From Calocera cornea HHB12733 (lineage: Eukaryota > Basidiomycota > Dacrymycetes > Dacrymycetales > Dacrymycetaceae), in NCBI GenBank assembly GCA_001632435.1, contig KV423954.1:10888-74887 (forward strand): a stretch of 64,000 bases of DNA, read 5' to 3'. Position 1 is the first letter of the stretch. Every line of letters begins with the position of its first letter. Position numbers and translations under genes: made by a program. Positions 26,101 to 38,239 of this stretch are shown here, piece by piece. The notes below the pieces were generated by a model, which saw only the letters and a program-made list of their open reading frames with translations, ran no database searches and was not told the origin of the DNA.

Positions 26101-27463
26101 TCTTCAGAAAGAAATGGGCTCTGATCAAGCACACGAACAAGAAACACTTGGCTGACTACATCAAGACTCACTTGGGCATCACCGTGAACCCCACTTCGTT
26201 GTTCGACATCATGATCAAGCGGATTCATGAGTACAAGGTTGGTGGACTTGCAATCTAATGACATGGTGGTTAACGGAATGATCAGCGTCAAAGCCTCAAT
26301 CTTCTCGGTGTCATTCATGTGCGGCCACGGTTATTTGCAGTGGTTACGAAAGTTCTGACCCCAAAGTACAGAGGTATTTGGCAATCAAAGCGATGACGCC
26401 CGCGGAGCGCAAGAAAGTCAACCCTCGTGTCGTGATTTTTGGTGGCAAAGCAGCCCCAGGCTACTTCATGGCTAAACTGGTCAGTGTCATTTCAGTATCG
26501 CTTCTTGTACTCTGTTTGGCTCACCGCTGGGGCAGATTATTCGTCTCATCGTGAACATCGCTAGAACCATCGATGCAGACCCGGACATGAAGGATATTCT
26601 CACTGTGGTGTTTGTTCCTGATTATGCAAGTTCAAGCGGAGGGTTTGCGGTTTCATAATGCTGATCCCAACGTAGTCGGTGTCTCTGGCCGAGATCCTCA
26701 TTCCTGCATCTGATATCAGTCAGCATATTTCCACGGCGGGCACTGAAGCGGTATGAATACTCATTGAACATTCTGGATCGAGCTCATGACACCTCTCAAC
26801 AGTCCGGTACATCCAATATGAAGTTCTGCTTGAACGGTGGTCTGTTACTCGGCACGGTCGACGGTGCCAACATCGAGATCGCGGAGGAAGTGGACTCTAA
26901 CAACGTATGCCCCAACCTCGATGTGGGAACCACTGACTGATTGATGTGCGCTACGGAAGGTCTTCTTCTTCGGTCATCTAACAGATGCTGTCGAGGACTT
27001 ACGCCATCAGCACAAGTATCATCCGATTGCGGTGGAAGAACGCTCTCCTGCCCTGGCTGCTGTGCTAAAGGAAATCGAAGGGGGTAGATTCGGGGATGCT
27101 GGAGTCTACCAGCCATTCGTCGATACCATCCGTACCGGAGACTACTACCTGGTGACAGACGACTTCGACTCGTACGTGGAGGCCAATAAGATGGTCGATG
27201 AAGCATACGTCAAGGATCCTGAAGAGTGGACTAAAAAGACCATTCTGACTGTGTCAAGGGTACGAGCGGCTCCTTCCCATTTAGGTGAAGCTTGAGCTGA
27301 GTGTGTCACAGATGGGCAAATTCAGTTCAGACAGGGCGATCATGACCTACGCGGAAGAGGCAAGTGTTTCAGTTTCTTCTTGGGTCTGTACCACTTTTGC
27401 GACCTTCTAACTTACATTGTCCGGTAGTTCTGGAATATCGAGCAATTCCCCATCAAAATCTGA
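23160..27463 (+). CDS. GPH1: glycogen phosphorylase (GT35), 34 exons
   Basis: 34 exons give an 867-aa protein, the normal family length. Conserved blocks: [119 protein letters not shown] and [12 protein letters not shown], whose Lys binds pyridoxal phosphate. It releases glucose-1-phosphate from glycogen in the cytosol. Exons 25374-25387, 25441-25454 and 25693-25706 are only 14 nt each. Two introns use GC donors (GCAAGT): 26626-26675 and 27360-27427; frame and conservation leave no GT alternative. Intron 25455-25503 is canonical and restores AVERKWPNDRDR. The start opens the HKRSATG segment typical of fungal phosphorylases. Confidence 0.95.
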
Positions 27464-27737
27464 CAAAGACTCAACGATTCAATTTCTCTCGCTAGATGCT
27501 AGAGACAAACAATGTCTGTGTACATAAACTCCTCGAATCAGAAGTGGACAATATAAACAAGTGATAGAAGCATTGCGCTGTGAGAGCTAACAGTCGGCTC
27601 GGTAGGACGGCGCAGGTTCGGTAGATGGCCAGCACTAGCGAACGTGATACGGGAAGGAGAATCTGTTCTGGGTTCCAAATGCTGGCAACATCATTGCACT
27701 CAAGCTTACGGAGGTAAAACATGACGGTTTCCGCTAG
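27464..27737. other. convergent intergenic region GPH1 / RPA49
   Basis: Short 3'-UTR region, no gene seen. Confidence 0.5.
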
Positions 27738-29346
27738 CTACGGCCTTTGCACTCGCCCCCGTGCCGGCTTAGGGAAGTCAAGGGGGATCCGCAAAAAGGC
27801 ACGCCTGTCCAATGGAGTGTCTCTGGGAAGCCCAAGGCGGTTTCTGTCCGTCAAGTTTGGTGTCTCGAGTTTGCACCCTGAAACAGCCAATATAGGTCAG
27901 TGATAGAAGTGAGCCTTGCCGAGCCGCTTAACTTACCGATTGCCCGGAAAATCTTCATAACCCTATTTTCCGTCAACAAAGTATGTGTAATGCTATATCG
28001 CTATCACTCACCTGGCTACTGGCAAGTGCAGGTCGCTTGCGATCATTCCAATGTTGGCGGCAAAGTCGTCAACGAAGAGGATCAACACAAACATGTGAGC
28101 CAACAGCCTAACATCCATTTCAGACGTGACACGGTTTCTGTGGCCAGTTATACGTCTGGTATTATTGCACGACAAACGGATGGCTGACCGTTGCGATAGT
28201 CGCGAAGCTTCAGAGTACCTCGCCCACAAGCCCTCCTGTATTACAGGAGGGATGCGGGACATCCTCTCTTGCACCTTCTCCGAGCCTCTGCTCATGGTTG
28301 CTTGTCGGAAGCCAAACATGCATGATATGTAGAAAAGAAGCTTCCTGAAAGCAAGATGAGAAACAACCGACACAATCAAAACCAGGGAACGCACAATTTC
28401 TGTCTGGACTTCTTACCCTGTTGAATTGCGAAGTTCAGGTGCTGCGTGATCCAAGAGGAACGGCTGTACGGCAGAATGCGATCCCTGTCGTTCTCCGTAG
28501 CCGCTGCCAATAATTCTCGAGACGGGCATGCCCTTAGCTCAGAATCAGGGACAATGGAGCTGACAGAATAGACCTGAAACTGAATGAATAAGGAGAATGG
28601 TATGAACAGCCTGATCGATCGCACCTGAGCAGGTTCCTCAGCATCAAGGTTGGGAGGCGGACCAGGTCGACTTTGGTCTTGTGCGTCACTTTCATCTGCA
28701 ACTACATGTCGGTTGAGAGCAATTGCAGGAGTGCGAGCGACATACTGATATCTGGAAGGGTTCTTGTGTTGATGTTTATGTCGTCTTGCAAATGCTGAGC
28801 AATATCATTCATGGCCGAGACGTCCACGCGATTCCGTTCCGCCGCTTGGATAGCCGCCCTGGATCGCTTGGAGCCGAAAGCCTGCCCAAGCACATTTCTA
28901 GCTTGAATCCTTCTAGTCGCAGTACCATTGCCAAATGGAGCTTGCCGTAAACGATTGACCTCTCGAGACAAAATGTAGAGAGGTGCAGCTCTTATCACGA
29001 CCTTGTCGATATTCCTGTCATGAATGGCCACGAGATACTCGGAGAACGACCCGGCACTATTCGCAGCTGCGTCCCGGTTCACGCTAATGAAGTTGACGCC
29101 GTTGTTCTTGCCTAATAGAATACTTTTCTCGCTGAGGAATCCAGTAGCGCGGGGCTCATGGTCCTCCAGATGCCGATAGCAGTTGAATGTGGTGGACGAA
29201 GAAGGCACCAACGCTGGAAAGCTGGCTAGCAGCAAAAAATAGGTTTAGGAACCTCAGAGCCTATCGCATCACATACCGACTATAGGTCCACAGTTCTCCG
29301 GAGCATTTGTCGAATTCACTATTGATACCATTTGTCGCTTTTGCAT
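27738..29346 (-). CDS. RPA49: RNA polymerase I subunit A49-like protein
   Basis: Exons: 29346-29277, 29225-28746, 28701-28625, 28573-28395, 28344-28189, 28137-28012, 27962-27937 and 27877-27738 (417 aa, typical for A49). Family landmarks: VASFPALVP and FNCYRHLED (N-terminal dimerisation domain), FSEYLVAIHDR, APLYILSREVNRLR, ARNVLGQAFGSKRSRAAIQA, ERNRVDVSAMNDI (the linker helix), then tandem winged-helix segments including LLFYISCMFGFRQAT and LLAHMFVLILFVDDFAANIG, and DLHLPVARVMKIFRAIGCK near the end. In yeast A49 stabilises the Pol I initiation and elongation complex on rDNA. The CAG at 28574-28576 was preferred over an upstream CAG as acceptor of the third intron because it avoids two extra residues. 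Confidence 0.85.
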
Positions 29347-29763
29347 AGCAATCCGAGTCGAGAGGCAGGCAGAAGAGTAAAAATTTGGGTTTTGTGCCGA
29401 GCGCTTTTGCCGATGCGTGGATGTCTGAAGCACAAAGACGCGTCCCGAACTCGTCCCGCTCAGGGGCGCTAAATGCTGAGTCCCTGACCCGACGCGTCGT
29501 CTGACTCTCTTCTCGGTTCATACCTGTCGTCGGCCACGAAAGCGGCCGGCCAACTGAAAAGGCATCTGGACCGCTTACAGGCTTCTCGAACTCATCTGTG
29601 ACTCTTCTGCTGCACAACACGGAAGAACGTGGACAGCCATCCCATTACTCCTAATATCGTCTAATCGTTACTTGGATGCTCTGAGCTTGGCGAGGCTTCT
29701 TGTGCTGTGCAAGCAACCTCCTGGACGAACGACTCGTCGCTGCCCCAACGCCGCACAAACACC
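29347..29763. promoter_or_regulatory. shared divergent promoter, RPA49 / SET2
   Basis: 417 bp between divergent start codons. A 119-codon minus-strand frame (29261-29620) covers part of it but has no family resemblance. Confidence 0.45.
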
Positions 29764-32561
29764 ATGGGCTTTGATGACGACGCGGACATTGTTCGCACCA
29801 TACTAAAGGGCCCTCAGCTCATTTCTCATCTACCAAGGGCGGAAGATGAAGCTTTGAGCGCTTTCGATGAACTGACGGGCAATGCATACCAATATAGTAC
29901 CCTGGGCCGGTCGCGGCAGAAGGACGAGTGTATGGTCTGTGACTGCCAATATGAATACGGTAAGATCCACACCTGCAGCATGTAAATCATCTTGAAAATA
30001 TCCTATGAAAGGTGTGGACCCGCCTGACGTGGCTTGCGGCCACGGATCAGACTGCATCAATCGATTGACGCAAGTGGAATGTCTGGAGGACGAATGCCGA
30101 TGCCGGTCACATTGCCGAAACCAAAGGCTAGTACTGATTTGGGTTCCACCTGTCCGAAAAACTCAAGTCGTTGCTACTAGGTTCCAGCGAAAGCAATATG
30201 CGGAGATCGAAATCGTCCGCACAGAGAAGAAAGGTTACGGCCTCCGAGCTGCTACCGACCTCTTTCCGTAAGGAACATACCTATAGCGGCTCTTCGGAGT
30301 GCTCATCTCGCATCAGGGATGCTTTCATATACGAATACATTGGCGAGGTCGTCAATCAGCCTACTTTCCTCAAGCGAATGCGGGACTACGCTGACGAAGG
30401 CATCAAACATTTCTACTTCATGATGCTACAAAGAGAGGAGGTATGCCGTTGAACCCAAGCGTTAGACATCTGTCTGACGATTGCACCAAGTATATAGATG
30501 CTACAAAAAGGGGTGGAATCGGTCGATTTGCCAATCACAGTTGCAATCCGAACTGCTATGTGGCGAAATGGGTCGTGGGTCCTCGGGTCCGCATGGGCAT
30601 TTTCGCCAAGCGAAAGATCCTACGAGGCGAGGAGTTGACTTTCAACTACAATGTTGATCGTTATGGGTGCGCTGAACTTGCATTCCTGACTGTTCGTCTT
30701 GGAGCTCATGATGGAGTTCAGGCATGATGCGCAGCCGTGTTATTGTGGCGAGCCCAACTGCGTGGGCTTCATCGGTGGCAAAACTCAGACAGATTTGGCC
30801 GGTATGGATGATTTGTATCTGGATGGTGAGTAATCAACCTACCGCTTCAGTGGCTCCTGGTTAATGATTTGCCAAGCTTTGGGCATCGTGGATGACGTGG
30901 AGAAGCTCAACCTTAAAGGAACGAAGAAGAAGAGCAGTCGCAAACTCGACGAGGATTACATGGTTCGTCTTACAGCAGATTGAAACCCACCCAAACCTCA
31001 TGCCAATTTGGTGCAGCCCGTACTGAGACCGGTCGACGAGAGTGAGGTTCCAAAGATTGTTGCGGCACTGAGACAAGCCACGCATCGGCGAATTGTGTAT
31101 AAACTCCTTACTCGCATTCGCGTGGGTCCTTTTACCTTGCGACGTTGATAGACCTGCTCAGTCACAGGCTAGATGACGGATGATGACGAGGTCAAGCGAA
31201 GGCTTATGCGCATGCATGGCTATAACATCATGGCCGGTATTTTAGACGAGTTCGGCAAAGACGAGGAAGTTATTGTACTTGTATCTCCATTTGATCTATG
31301 TGTCCAGATTTGGCATACTCATCTCCACTAGGCTTTGGAAAACATGTCGGTGTGGCCCTTGCAGGCTCGGAACAAGATAGAGGACGCTCATCTTGAGGAG
31401 CCGGTCGCGAAATTCACGGAATCCGACAACCAGATGCTGCGAAGCTTGGCGAGCGAGGTTGGATTCTGACCATGTGCCTGTGGTATACACCTCTCTGATC
31501 CCCCATACAGCTCGTGTCTCGCTGGTCAGCATTGCCTTCGACCTATCGCATACCCAAGCGTGTGTTGAAGCCGACGGTACGTCGAGTTTCGTTTCCTCCC
31601 CTTATTGTACTCTAACTGTGCTTGTCGTATAGGACGAAGGAGGAGAGCCTTGCAACGCCAGTCTTCCGCGATCGGCACCCAGTATATTCTCGCCAACCTC
31701 TCCGCGGCCCGCCAAGAGAGTCAGACTGGAAGAAGAAATACCTGTCTCCGCGATTGCCTTCCAGCCGATGGGATTCAAGTTCAACGGGCTATCACCAGTC
31801 ACGCGAAGTTCTTCGGTCACGACACCCCGCTCAAACCCCAGTACGACCGCCACACAGACTACCGCCGTACCGCAGGCGGTCCGTGCAGAGCTTGCAGCGA
31901 TCATCGCACAGGCCGCGGCCGCGGCTTCTGCATCGGTCTCGGAAACGCCAATAGCATCACCCAGTATCAAAAGAAATCGTCCATCAAGCCGGTCCTCTGA
32001 TCCTCCGCGCTTGAAGGCTGGGGACCCATCAAACAGGCAAAAGCGCTTGAGTCGCCTTGTCAGCGAGATCGTCGTGCAATGCATGTCTGGATATTTGGCA
32101 AAACATTCGATGAAGCTGGATCGGGACGAATTCAAGCAGCACGCCAAAGAGGCCAGTGCATCTCCCCTATCCCCCTCGATTGCCTGACGTTGTCTTTCCA
32201 GCTCACAAACCTTATTGTCGAGAAGGAGACAAAATCCAGTAGCTATGCCACGGCAAAGCTCGACAATATCTCCGACGAGAAGCAGGCCAAAATGAGGAAG
32301 TTCGTCAAGGCTTACCTTGTTAAGCTGCATCATCGTGCGAAGCCTCGAGCTGTGAGGCCTGTCGTAACCTTGCATGAATCTTCAGGAACACCGGAAGACG
32401 CGAATGAGACGTCTGCCCTACAGAGTGGCTTTTTCGACAACCTTTCGAAATCGCCGACGGTAGAAGAGGCGGTCGTAGAGGATGTCCCTTATTCGTCTGA
32501 CGAAGAGAATGACGGACGAAGCTCGAATCATGTTGGCTCGCACTCCTCCATGTCTGTATAG
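29764..32561 (+). CDS. SET2: SET2 histone H3K36 methyltransferase
   Basis: 13 exons, 723 aa. AWS domain: [50 protein letters not shown] domain: [52 protein letters not shown] (catalytic NHSCNP), [20 protein letters not shown], then post-[19 protein letters not shown]-terminal SRI-like region ([13 protein letters not shown]...[14 protein letters not shown]) would bind the phosphorylated Pol II CTD, so it acts co-transcriptionally. Two introns use GC donors: 30127-30180 (GCTAGT, 54 nt, also readable in frame) and 32152-32201 (GCCAGT, 50 nt). The frame at the second leaves no GT alternative. Exon 12 encodes a disordered Ala/Ser/Pro-rich linker. Confidence 0.93.
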
Positions 32562-33303
32562 GAAATCATGTCTGTGGGCAATCATACAGTAGTGTACATT
32601 TTATTCACCCTGTTCTGTGGCGTACCACACTTTCTGATGACTGCTTATGGACAATCCGGTCAAGGATGGGATGTAGTGTATCAAGGGCACTACTTACCCC
32701 GCCATGGACTCTTTGACCTCCAATTTATCTTTGACATCGTCGTACGAGCTGCAACCCCCCTCGGCTCGCAAGTGCCTTTGGCTCTAGCGGTCGTACCCTG
32801 CCATTCACCAGAGCGCATAGCATTCAAATACACCTTGAAACATTCCCCTGGGGATCTCAGGGACTTGGTACTTTCGTTCAAATTTGCTCTCTCTTCGGGG
32901 GAGTTTTTGCATCCAGATTCGCATTTGCTTCCCCTACTTGCGTTGCGTCCGTTCAGTGTTTTCCTCGACTTCTTCGCTTGCGTCCGGCCAATATTTTACT
33001 TCCGTTTTGTCCGTTTTGCTTCCGTTTCCTCGGGACATTTCCTTGCGTGTGCTTCTTTGCTTCCGTTCATATGTTGCTTCCGCTCACGAAGTTGTTTCCA
33101 CTTGTAGCCGCTCAGCGGTTCCTGCTTTACTTCCACTTCAAGATATCTTATTGTTCCAACTATGTATTGCCATGCCAGCATATGCTGCCTCATCCAGGTT
33201 TCGGATCCCCTGTTAGAATATATAGATCACGACTGTCCGCACACGCTTAAAACAGCACACCGAGGGAGTGTTTTGGTGCGGGATTATCCTTGCTTCCATC
33301 ACA
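32562..33303. repeat. SET2 downstream region with CTTCCG-type repeats
   Basis: From about 32875 to 33300 units such as TTTGCTTCCGTTT recur on the plus strand, resembling the block at 18600-19430. No core element is visible. The Helitron pair begins at 33304, so it inserted into this repeat-rich stretch. Confidence 0.55.
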
Positions 33304-33398
33304 ACTAGGGTAACCCGTCTCGCTTCGCTCATCTGTCTCCGTTTTCAGCAAAGAATTAAATTGTCAAATTCATGGTGATAATATGTACTCTGTGGGAA

Positions 33399-36300
33399 TC
33401 AAGAAAGAATTGTAAGAACTTCGGGATATACAATGTTTGGAGTAATATCTTTTGGAACACCAGCAGGCTGTGGAGGAAGGAGGACTTTCACTGCATAGGC
33501 ACTGGTACAGCGTGACAGTGCTACATAGAGCTGACCATGAGAGAAGGCTGGCATCCTGAGATCTAGCCCCACATGTGCAACTGACTGACCTTGGGACTTG
33601 TTGATTGTCATTGCAAAGGCCAAGCGCACTGGAAACTGTCGGCGTCTCATGGTAAATGGCAAGTCATCTTCGGATGGAATGAGGGTGATGCGTGGGATGA
33701 ATGTTGTATCCCCATGGTGGTCTCCACCAAGAATGCGAACCTCCAAGACATGGTTGGCAGCACGCATGAGTCGCATCCGTGTTCCATTACATAGTCCATC
33801 TCCAGGTGCAAGGTTGCGCATCAAAATGAGGGGACTTCCTTCTTTTGTCTGAAGCTTGCTGAGTGGCAGTCCAGGTATCTTGAGTGAATTGAGATATTCC
33901 ACTGGAATATCCATTGGTGCTTCTGCATTTGGCTTCTCAACTACAGAGTCCGCAGAGAGGAAGGTCATGTCTTCACCAGGTTGGAGCTTGAGAATCTCAT
34001 CATTGAGGGTATCCACATCTGTGTTCCTTGCTGCCAAGATGGTACGATTCTGAAAATATTCATCACCTGCTGGGCCTGAAAATGCTGGGTTCTTGATATC
34101 ACGATAGATAGCTGAGATGAGATCTTCAGGCTGGTGGCCACATAGCATGCCATCTTGAAGCTTGATAGTTCCATCATCTTGTGTTGCATGTCCACTTCCT
34201 ACTTCAAGCAGCCAGGCAGCAAATGCCACATTCTCTGGGTCTGCTGCATCCAGACGCATGTTTTGGGTGAGATGTAAGACTTGCATGTTGCGCCAGAGGT
34301 AAGAGCGCTGCATGCATGCATCTACCACATCTTCCCTTTCTCCATGGGCAACCACTGGCAGGGTTTGTTGCCAGTCTCCTCCAAACACCATGGTCATTCC
34401 ACCAAAGGGAATATCAGGCTTGCTGCGGATGTCACGTAAGGTTCGGTCCACTGCTTCAATACAGTATCTGTGCTGTGCTGTTGCTTCATCCCATATTGTG
34501 ATAGAGGCCTTTTGGAGCATAGCAGCCAATATTCCATTCTTTGGGATATTGCAGGTGGAGTTGTCCAAGGCAGGAATTGGAATCTTGAACATGGAGTGAG
34601 CTGTGCGGCCACCAGGAAGGAGAACTGCCGCTATCCCTGAAGATGCAACACAGAGAACAATCTTGCCCTGTGCACGGAGCTCAGCACAGACTGCCTTGTA
34701 GACAAATGTTTTGCCTGTTCCCCCTGGCCCTTGTAGCCAGAAGGTGCCCCCAATCTCTGTATGCTGGATGATTGTGTCAAAAGCAACTCGCTGCTCCTGA
34801 TTCATGTTGTTCTTCATTCTTGCAGCATCTGCAGCCAGCTGTGGCTGATCATAGTCAAGCTGTTCTGCAATGAGGCGGTTGCCATCTATTGCCAGGCGCT
34901 CCACCCAGTTGGTTTGGAAAGCTGGAAATTCACCAGAATATTTTGCATCCATCAAACTGGCTCCTTGCTTTTGCATGTGCTGATCAATGAGGAAGAGACC
35001 ATAATCCAAGGCATCCTCCATTGTCATTGTTGGATGGTTGCGCTGCAGGCGTCGAAGCAGATCATCACAAAGCTTGTCCTTGAATAGGGTCCATAGGGCT
35101 CCAGGTTCGCTGGGGTTGCAATGCTGGAGCATCATGACAAAGAGAAGTCTGAGCTGATGGCCAGTTTGCATAAGTCCTGCTTCCTCCAGGCATTCTCTCC
35201 ATTCCTGATCATCCTCCAACAGTCCCAAAGCACTGCAGGCTGCTTTAAAAGTGGGATGTACCACATCACGCACTGTCCGAAGCTCCTCAAAGGATGTTGG
35301 GCCAGGTACATGTGCCAGGAGTGTGCGCAAGTAGAACCGCTCCCCAGCTGTTGGCTGAACAAAGTTCATCCGGCCAATAGCTCCTCCCTTCTCCCTCTCC
35401 TGCCATTTTTTGCCATTTGGCTTCCAAACAAAATGCCATGGACACTCTTGATAGGTATACTTTGCAGCGGCAGGGCCCCAACTTGTGTTGAACTCGAAGA
35501 AGGCGGTAAGCTTTGTGCGTGCATTAGCACCACGTTCCACAACATTCTGGAGCCGATCATTTTCATCAAAATAGATGAGCTGTTCTCCTGGAAGGTGGAT
35601 GGGCAGACGGTAGACAGAGGGTTTTTCTTCATGCATTGGGAAGCTGAACAGGCGCCAGACTGCTTCCATGGGACCAACATAGCGTGCATCAAGATAGCTC
35701 TTGACCTCATCGATGATCTCCAGTGTCACCCGGTCATGACCCTTATACACATACTTGTGGATGTACTTGACAGCACCAACAGTAAAGCAGAACTCGGCAT
35801 TGCAATGTGCCTTGATGCGTACCAGCAGATTCCTGAAGCCAGTCAGTAAAATTTTGTAGTGTGGTGGGTGCACACACTTGGGATATGGTATTACCCATCT
35901 ATTATCCAATTTGACTCCACGCTTCTCCACACAGCGTCCATTGTCTGGCCGGTGCAGTTGAACAAAGGAATCGGCATCCATGTGTGTCTCTGAGGAGAAA
36001 GCTTTTGGAAAATGCTTCTCACATTTTCCACCAAGCTTCTTCATGCATGGGGCATCTGGGAAGGCTGGACCACAGGGGCCATGCACCATATGTGCTGTGA
36101 CCAAATCATACAGCTCTGGGTTTTCTTCACGAAGAGGTAGCTCAGCGGAGATGTGCAAGTCAATCTCTTGTGGAGTGTGCAGCTTGGAGGATTGCTTCAG
36201 AAAGATCAAGAGGTGCATGTGGGGTAGACCCCGCTTCTGGTACTCAATTGTGTATACCCTGCCTCCAGTTTCTCCAAACAGATTTTCCTTGAAGATGAGC

Positions 36301-36803
36301 CGAAGCACTTCCTTCCTCTTGAGGTTGAATACACGTGCCACCAACTCTGGGCGGTCTGCAGCAGTCTGTCCTGGTAGGAGGTTCTCCTCAATCTCATGCC
36401 ACTTTGGATTTGCTGTCATGGTGAGGAAGATATCTGGTCGCCCTGCATGCCGAACAATAGCCATGGAGTCTTGATAGAGTTGGTGCATAGCGCGGGGACT
36501 GGTAGGATGTGTTGCAGGCAGTATTACCCGTCGACCCATGTTGGAAAGGTTGTGATCATGATCATGCTGTGCAGCCGCATCCACCAAGCCATTGTAAAGA
36601 TCTGCCCGTATTGTCTTCTGGTTGCGCTCAACCCAAAAGAGCCAACTCTGCTCTACAGATGCCCATGCATCCACAATGAACTGCTGGAAGAGGCGGCCAC
36701 ACATGAACAGATGACGTGCCCAATCCAAGTTGCGGAAATGGAGGCGATACCGGTAGTAGTCCTGTTCGCTGACATTTGTTCTGTGTTGTGCATCTTGAGG
36801 CAT
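33399..36803 (-). CDS. Helitron 1 Rep-helicase, C-terminal part (HUH Rep and PIF1-like helicase)
   Basis: 1134-codon frame in the next phase. Contains RPDIFLTMTANPKWHEIEE, the HUH motif in KRGLPHMHLLIFL, the paired catalytic tyrosines in VKYIHKYVYKGHDR, then a PIF1-type helicase with Walker A GPGGTGKTFVYK, VASSGIAAVLLPGGRTAHS, TIWDEATAQH and late helicase motifs. A 45-nt stretch after YPK (about 35853-35897) looks like a retained intron, because Helitron 2 has a 47-nt intron-like sequence with a stop codon at the same place. Adding one base in the homopolymer run would join the two frames; this is a single-site difference and may be an assembly error. Confidence 0.85.
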   Translation of the reverse strand: MPQDAQHRTNVSEQDYYRYRLHFRNLDWARHLFMCGRLFQQFIVDAWASVEQSWLFWVERNQKTIRADLYNGLVDAAAQHDHDHNLSNMGRRVILPATHPTSPRAMHQLYQDSMAIVRHAGRPDIFLTMTANPKWHEIEENLLPGQTAADRPELVARVFNLKRKEVLRLIFKENLFGETGGRVYTIEYQKRGLPHMHLLIFLKQSSKLHTPQEIDLHISAELPLREENPELYDLVTAHMVHGPCGPAFPDAPCMKKLGGKCEKHFPKAFSSETHMDADSFVQLHRPDNGRCVEKRGVKLDNRWVIPYPKCVHPPHYKILLTGFRNLLVRIKAHCNAEFCFTVGAVKYIHKYVYKGHDRVTLEIIDEVKSYLDARYVGPMEAVWRLFSFPMHEEKPSVYRLPIHLPGEQLIYFDENDRLQNVVERGANARTKLTAFFEFNTSWGPAAAKYTYQECPWHFVWKPNGKKWQEREKGGAIGRMNFVQPTAGERFYLRTLLAHVPGPTSFEELRTVRDVVHPTFKAACSALGLLEDDQEWRECLEEAGLMQTGHQLRLLFVMMLQHCNPSEPGALWTLFKDKLCDDLLRRLQRNHPTMTMEDALDYGLFLIDQHMQKQGASLMDAKYSGEFPAFQTNWVERLAIDGNRLIAEQLDYDQPQLAADAARMKNNMNQEQRVAFDTIIQHTEIGGTFWLQGPGGTGKTFVYKAVCAELRAQGKIVLCVASSGIAAVLLPGGRTAHSMFKIPIPALDNSTCNIPKNGILAAMLQKASITIWDEATAQHRYCIEAVDRTLRDIRSKPDIPFGGMTMVFGGDWQQTLPVVAHGEREDVVDACMQRSYLWRNMQVLHLTQNMRLDAADPENVAFAAWLLEVGSGHATQDDGTIKLQDGMLCGHQPEDLISAIYRDIKNPAFSGPAGDEYFQNRTILAARNTDVDTLNDEILKLQPGEDMTFLSADSVVEKPNAEAPMDIPVEYLNSLKIPGLPLSKLQTKEGSPLILMRNLAPGDGLCNGTRMRLMRAANHVLEVRILGGDHHGDTTFIPRITLIPSEDDLPFTMRRRQFPVRLAFAMTINKSQGQSVAHVGLDLRMPAFSHGQLYVALSRCTSAYAVKVLLPPQPAGVPKDITPNIVYPEVLTILS

Positions 36804-38239
36804 GTCACCATTCTCCCCCCCCTCCCCCCCTCCTCCTCCTGTTGTTGTTCTTCTTCTCCTTGGTGCCCCTCCACCTCCTCTTGGGCTCCTTCTGGTGCTG
36901 CACCACCACCCTGGATTGCCTGGTCTGCCCGGGGAAGCTCGTAATACCAGCCATGCTCTCCATTTGGAAATGCCAGCACATAATGCAGTGGCATATAAGC
37001 AGGATCACCTGTCCGCATGGGCTGGAGATGCCCATCAGTTCGGTTGTGCAGCACAACATCCCGATACTGGTTGGAATCAGCATTTGGGATGATAACTGCA
37101 ACTTCCTCCACAGTTGGCATATTATAGCGCCTCGGGTCCTTGCGTGGGTCCACATGCAGGCGCACTGATACCACTTCATTGGGTCGGCCAGCTGCCCGGT
37201 TTCGCTCCTCCTCTTCCTTCAGCACCTCAAAGGCATGCTTGTAGAGCCGGGCATATACATGGGTCTCTTGCAGCATTTGCCCCAGCTCCCAGATGATTTG
37301 TGGCTTTAGGTTCGGATTCCGTTGCTCCCGCTCCTGCTTGGCAGCTTCAGGATCAAGAAAATATAGCTGGTTGTAGGTGGGAGGGTTGTTTCCAATTGGG
37401 CGTGCTGCACCATAGCGGTGGTGAAGTGCACCTTGAATGCGGTAGGAATAGATGCCCCCTCCCTCCACACGATCATCCTTCTTTGCTCCAAGAGATACAA
37501 AGGAGAGTGCATGGTTGTACTGCTGGATGTTCTCCTTGAAGTGCCGTGCATTGAGATCTTCAGAGTTGGGACGGAGTAGTTGTGCTAATAGTGGTGGTGC
37601 ACGTTGAAAAGGTGGTAGCTTGATCTGTGCCCGCATACAGCACTTGGGAAAAACTGGATCTCGCTTTGAGCCAACCCGCTCATCAACAAAGTGTAAAGCA
37701 TGGCAGGAGCCACACTCATAGGACATGGGTCCCAGATTGATGTCCTTGTTACGGTTACGTGCTGCTTCTTCTGCACATGCCAGGACTATCCCAGGGTTAC
37801 CCCATTGTTGGCCATTATTAGCCTGAACCACTTCTTGAGGCTGGTCTTGCAAATTTAGATCTGCAAGTGCATTGACACCCATATCATCTTGTGCAACCAG
37901 TTGCCTTCTTGGCTGCGGGGCAGCTGCTTGAACGTGAACCACTGCTGGCTGAGGTTGGGCTTGCATTATGGAAGGATGTCCAGTGCGTGGACGCTGACGA
38001 TTGGCGGCTCTCTGTGCCAGCCGTTCTGCATGTGACATGGGCTGAATAGTAGATGCACCTCTCAGGATGGCCTCAGCGCGGGCACGGAGATCATCCAAGC
38101 GCTCCTGGGTTTGAGGCTGGTGGGGTTCTGATGCAGCACTGGCTGGACGTGGGTCCATAGCAGTGCGATTGAATACAGGTTGTGGAATTGGATGGCGCTC
38201 CACAGGGGGTTGCTGACGTCGCTTGCTGGGTGAAGTCAT
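36653..38239 (-). CDS. Helitron 1 Rep-helicase, N-terminal part
   Basis: 528-codon frame. Begins MTSPSKRRQQPPVERHP and contains the Helitron-like N-terminal zinc region (CGSCHALHFVDERV with FPKCC). A CTAAC-CAG-like acceptor 38309-38312 upstream of GTCCGACCC is shared by Helitrons 2 and 3, so an earlier exon and intron probably exist. The frame runs off into an unrelated tail after the G-rich (minus strand) run at about 36810-36840. Confidence 0.8.
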   Translation of the reverse strand: MTSPSKRRQQPPVERHPIPQPVFNRTAMDPRPASAASEPHQPQTQERLDDLRARAEAILRGASTIQPMSHAERLAQRAANRQRPRTGHPSIMQAQPQPAVVHVQAAAPQPRRQLVAQDDMGVNALADLNLQDQPQEVVQANNGQQWGNPGIVLACAEEAARNRNKDINLGPMSYECGSCHALHFVDERVGSKRDPVFPKCCMRAQIKLPPFQRAPPLLAQLLRPNSEDLNARHFKENIQQYNHALSFVSLGAKKDDRVEGGGIYSYRIQGALHHRYGAARPIGNNPPTYNQLYFLDPEAAKQEREQRNPNLKPQIIWELGQMLQETHVYARLYKHAFEVLKEEEERNRAAGRPNEVVSVRLHVDPRKDPRRYNMPTVEEVAVIIPNADSNQYRDVVLHNRTDGHLQPMRTGDPAYMPLHYVLAFPNGEHGWYYELPRADQAIQGGGAAPEGAQEEVEGHQGEEEQQQEEEGGRGGRMVTCLKMHNTEQMSANRTTTGIASISATWIGHVICSCVAASSSSSLWMHGHL